DNA from: Eonycteris spelaea
Taxonomy: Eukaryota > Chordata > Mammalia > Chiroptera > Pteropodidae
NCBI GenBank assembly: GCA_003508835.1
Contig: PUFA01000057.1
Coordinates: 8,258,501 to 8,322,500 of the forward strand
DNA length: 64,000 nucleotides
Reading direction: 5' to 3'
The translations under genes were made by a program, and so were the position numbers. The notes beneath the pieces were generated by a model. It worked only from the letters and a program-made list of their open reading frames with translations, had not been told where the DNA came from and made no database searches. The stretch's first letter is position 1. Each line of letters starts with the position of its first letter. Positions 62,940 to 64,000 of this stretch are shown here, piece after piece.

Positions 62940-63365
62940 TGGAAATATTTTATTGATACTTCTAAATCCAGCTCAGTTATCATTTTCTCCAAGAAGCCTT
63001 CCTTGATTTCCCTGCTGTCCTAGACCAGCCAAACCTCAGCTAATTCCACAGCTTCCTAGCAGAGTCCAGAAGAGCTACCTAGCTCAGCACAGCCTAAACT
63101 GTTGATCCACAGAATCACAAAAGTAGATGAATGCTTGCTCTTTTAATTCACTAAATTTTGGATTGGTTTTGTTACCTAGCAATAGCTTCCTGATATACTA
63201 TGATACATATCGTAAGTACTGCATTTTATTTGTTTACATGGCTGTCTCCTGACCCAATGAAAATTTCTTAAATTGAGGAATCAGCCCTCATTCTTACCTT
63301 AGCACTTAGGCTAATGCTTGGTAGATGGTAGATGTTCACTATGTATATGTTGAACTGAAATTCTT
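62940..63365 (+). repeat. L2 LINE 3' end, interrupted
   Basis: 'ctccaagaagccttccttgatttccctgctgtcc' near 62985 and 'cttagcacttaggctaatgcttggtagatggtagatgttcac' near 63297 are the two typical parts of the L2 3' region in sense orientation, with a poorly matching middle. Confidence 0.75.
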
Positions 63366-64000
63366 GAATTAAGCTCTATGATGAAGTTTTGATAGTAGAA
63401 TTTCAGGCATCAGGATACTGAATGGGTTATCCTAATGCCCTTAGAATCACTCCACATATCCAACTCCCTTTTCCACTAACAAGTTGCTAGAATGTTGAGT
63501 TTCAAACAAACTTTTATTTTCCAGAGTTGCTTCTCTAGCTGGGGAAATGACTCTATGACTTGGTAACTCTTTGCATTATATTTGTAAGTTGCTTCTATAG
63601 AAATAGGGCAAATTTCAGTCTACTTCCAGGATATTAAATGCAAAATATTTAAAGACTGTGGCTAAATATCAACTGTTCATGCGTCTTTGATAAACCACAT
63701 GTCCTAATCTATGGTATGGGATGGAAAGAGAGGGACGGCCTGAAGTCCTCTTTAAGCAAGTAACGTTCAGACAGATGATACTTCATACATTCTCCACAAA
63801 CCCTCCTCTTATTTTTTTAAAGAAGTGAAAACAACCAGTAATACAACATTTTCCATTTAAACAGAAATCTCAGGAGAATAAACTTATCACCAATCATTTC
63901 ATATATTTCTCTGATTTATTGCCTGATTATTAAGGTCTTCAAATTCTATATTATAAACATATACATATATGCATTTTATGTTTAACATATGGAGAAGCAT
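63366..64000 (+). other. CFAP61: CFAP61 intron to the window end
   Basis: AT-rich, no feature recognised. Confidence 0.45.

Larger units (their letters stand above)
1..64000 (+). other. CFAP61: CFAP61 locus, internal part of the gene (introns plus nine exons)
   Basis: Nine exon-sized segments on the + strand translate, in order, to consecutive parts of CFAP61, each bounded by AG and GT-type splice sites. The family protein (about 1,240 residues, from memory) has GNAT-like regions in its N-terminal half and a Rossmann-like dinucleotide-binding region in its C-terminal half. It acts in motile cilia and the sperm flagellum with the calmodulin/spoke-associated complex at the base of radial spoke 3. 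Only the middle, roughly residues 290-650, is here. The first coding exons, the promoter, the C-terminal half and the 3' end are outside. No other gene is seen on either strand. Confidence 0.9.

Overview
This window is nuclear DNA of a placental mammal. It is AT-rich and intron-like, with mammal-wide repeats (MIR, L2, hAT/Charlie-type and pogo/Tigger-type DNA transposons, many L1 layers) and short exons with standard splice sites. Primate Alu, rodent B1/B2, the carnivore tRNA-Lys SINE and ruminant BovB were not seen. The young L1 3' ends (near 49.2 kb and 21.2 kb) resemble those I associate with bats. My best guess is therefore a laurasiatherian, probably a bat; the species is not established.

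One gene is recognisable: CFAP61 (C20orf26 in human), on the + strand. It encodes a cilia- and flagella-associated protein linked to the calmodulin/spoke-associated complex and radial spokes. Nine consecutive internal exons are visible at about 1.85, 7.17, 11.45, 13.38, 16.01, 24.12, 27.74, 37.83 and 40.90 kb. They cover roughly residues 290-650 of a protein of about 1,240 residues. The window begins inside an upstream intron, and everything after 41.04 kb appears to lie in one very long intron, so both ends of the gene are outside. A tenth exon-like open segment at 46.11 kb does not match the protein I remember and is only a candidate.

Layout: 0-7.4 kb has two exons, a 0.6 kb duplicated block (second copy at 7.38 kb), and an old L1 with a nested hAT element. 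7.4-16.2 kb has three exons among old repeats. 16-28 kb holds L1 pieces, MIRs, two clean exons and a hAT transposase fossil. 28-36 kb is a nearly full-length young antisense L1 inside an older L1. 36-41 kb has a Tigger element and the last two sure exons. 41-64 kb is intron with a second young antisense L1, another Tigger element, simple repeats, an L2 and a repeat-poor block at 60.9-61.6 kb that may be regulatory.

The striking property is quality rather than a new system. Six of the nine exons carry single-base insertions or deletions that break the frame, while splice sites and residue order are preserved. The two copies of the duplicated block also differ almost entirely by one-base indels. 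This looks like unpolished long-read sequence or gap filling more than a decayed gene. I found no new biological system.
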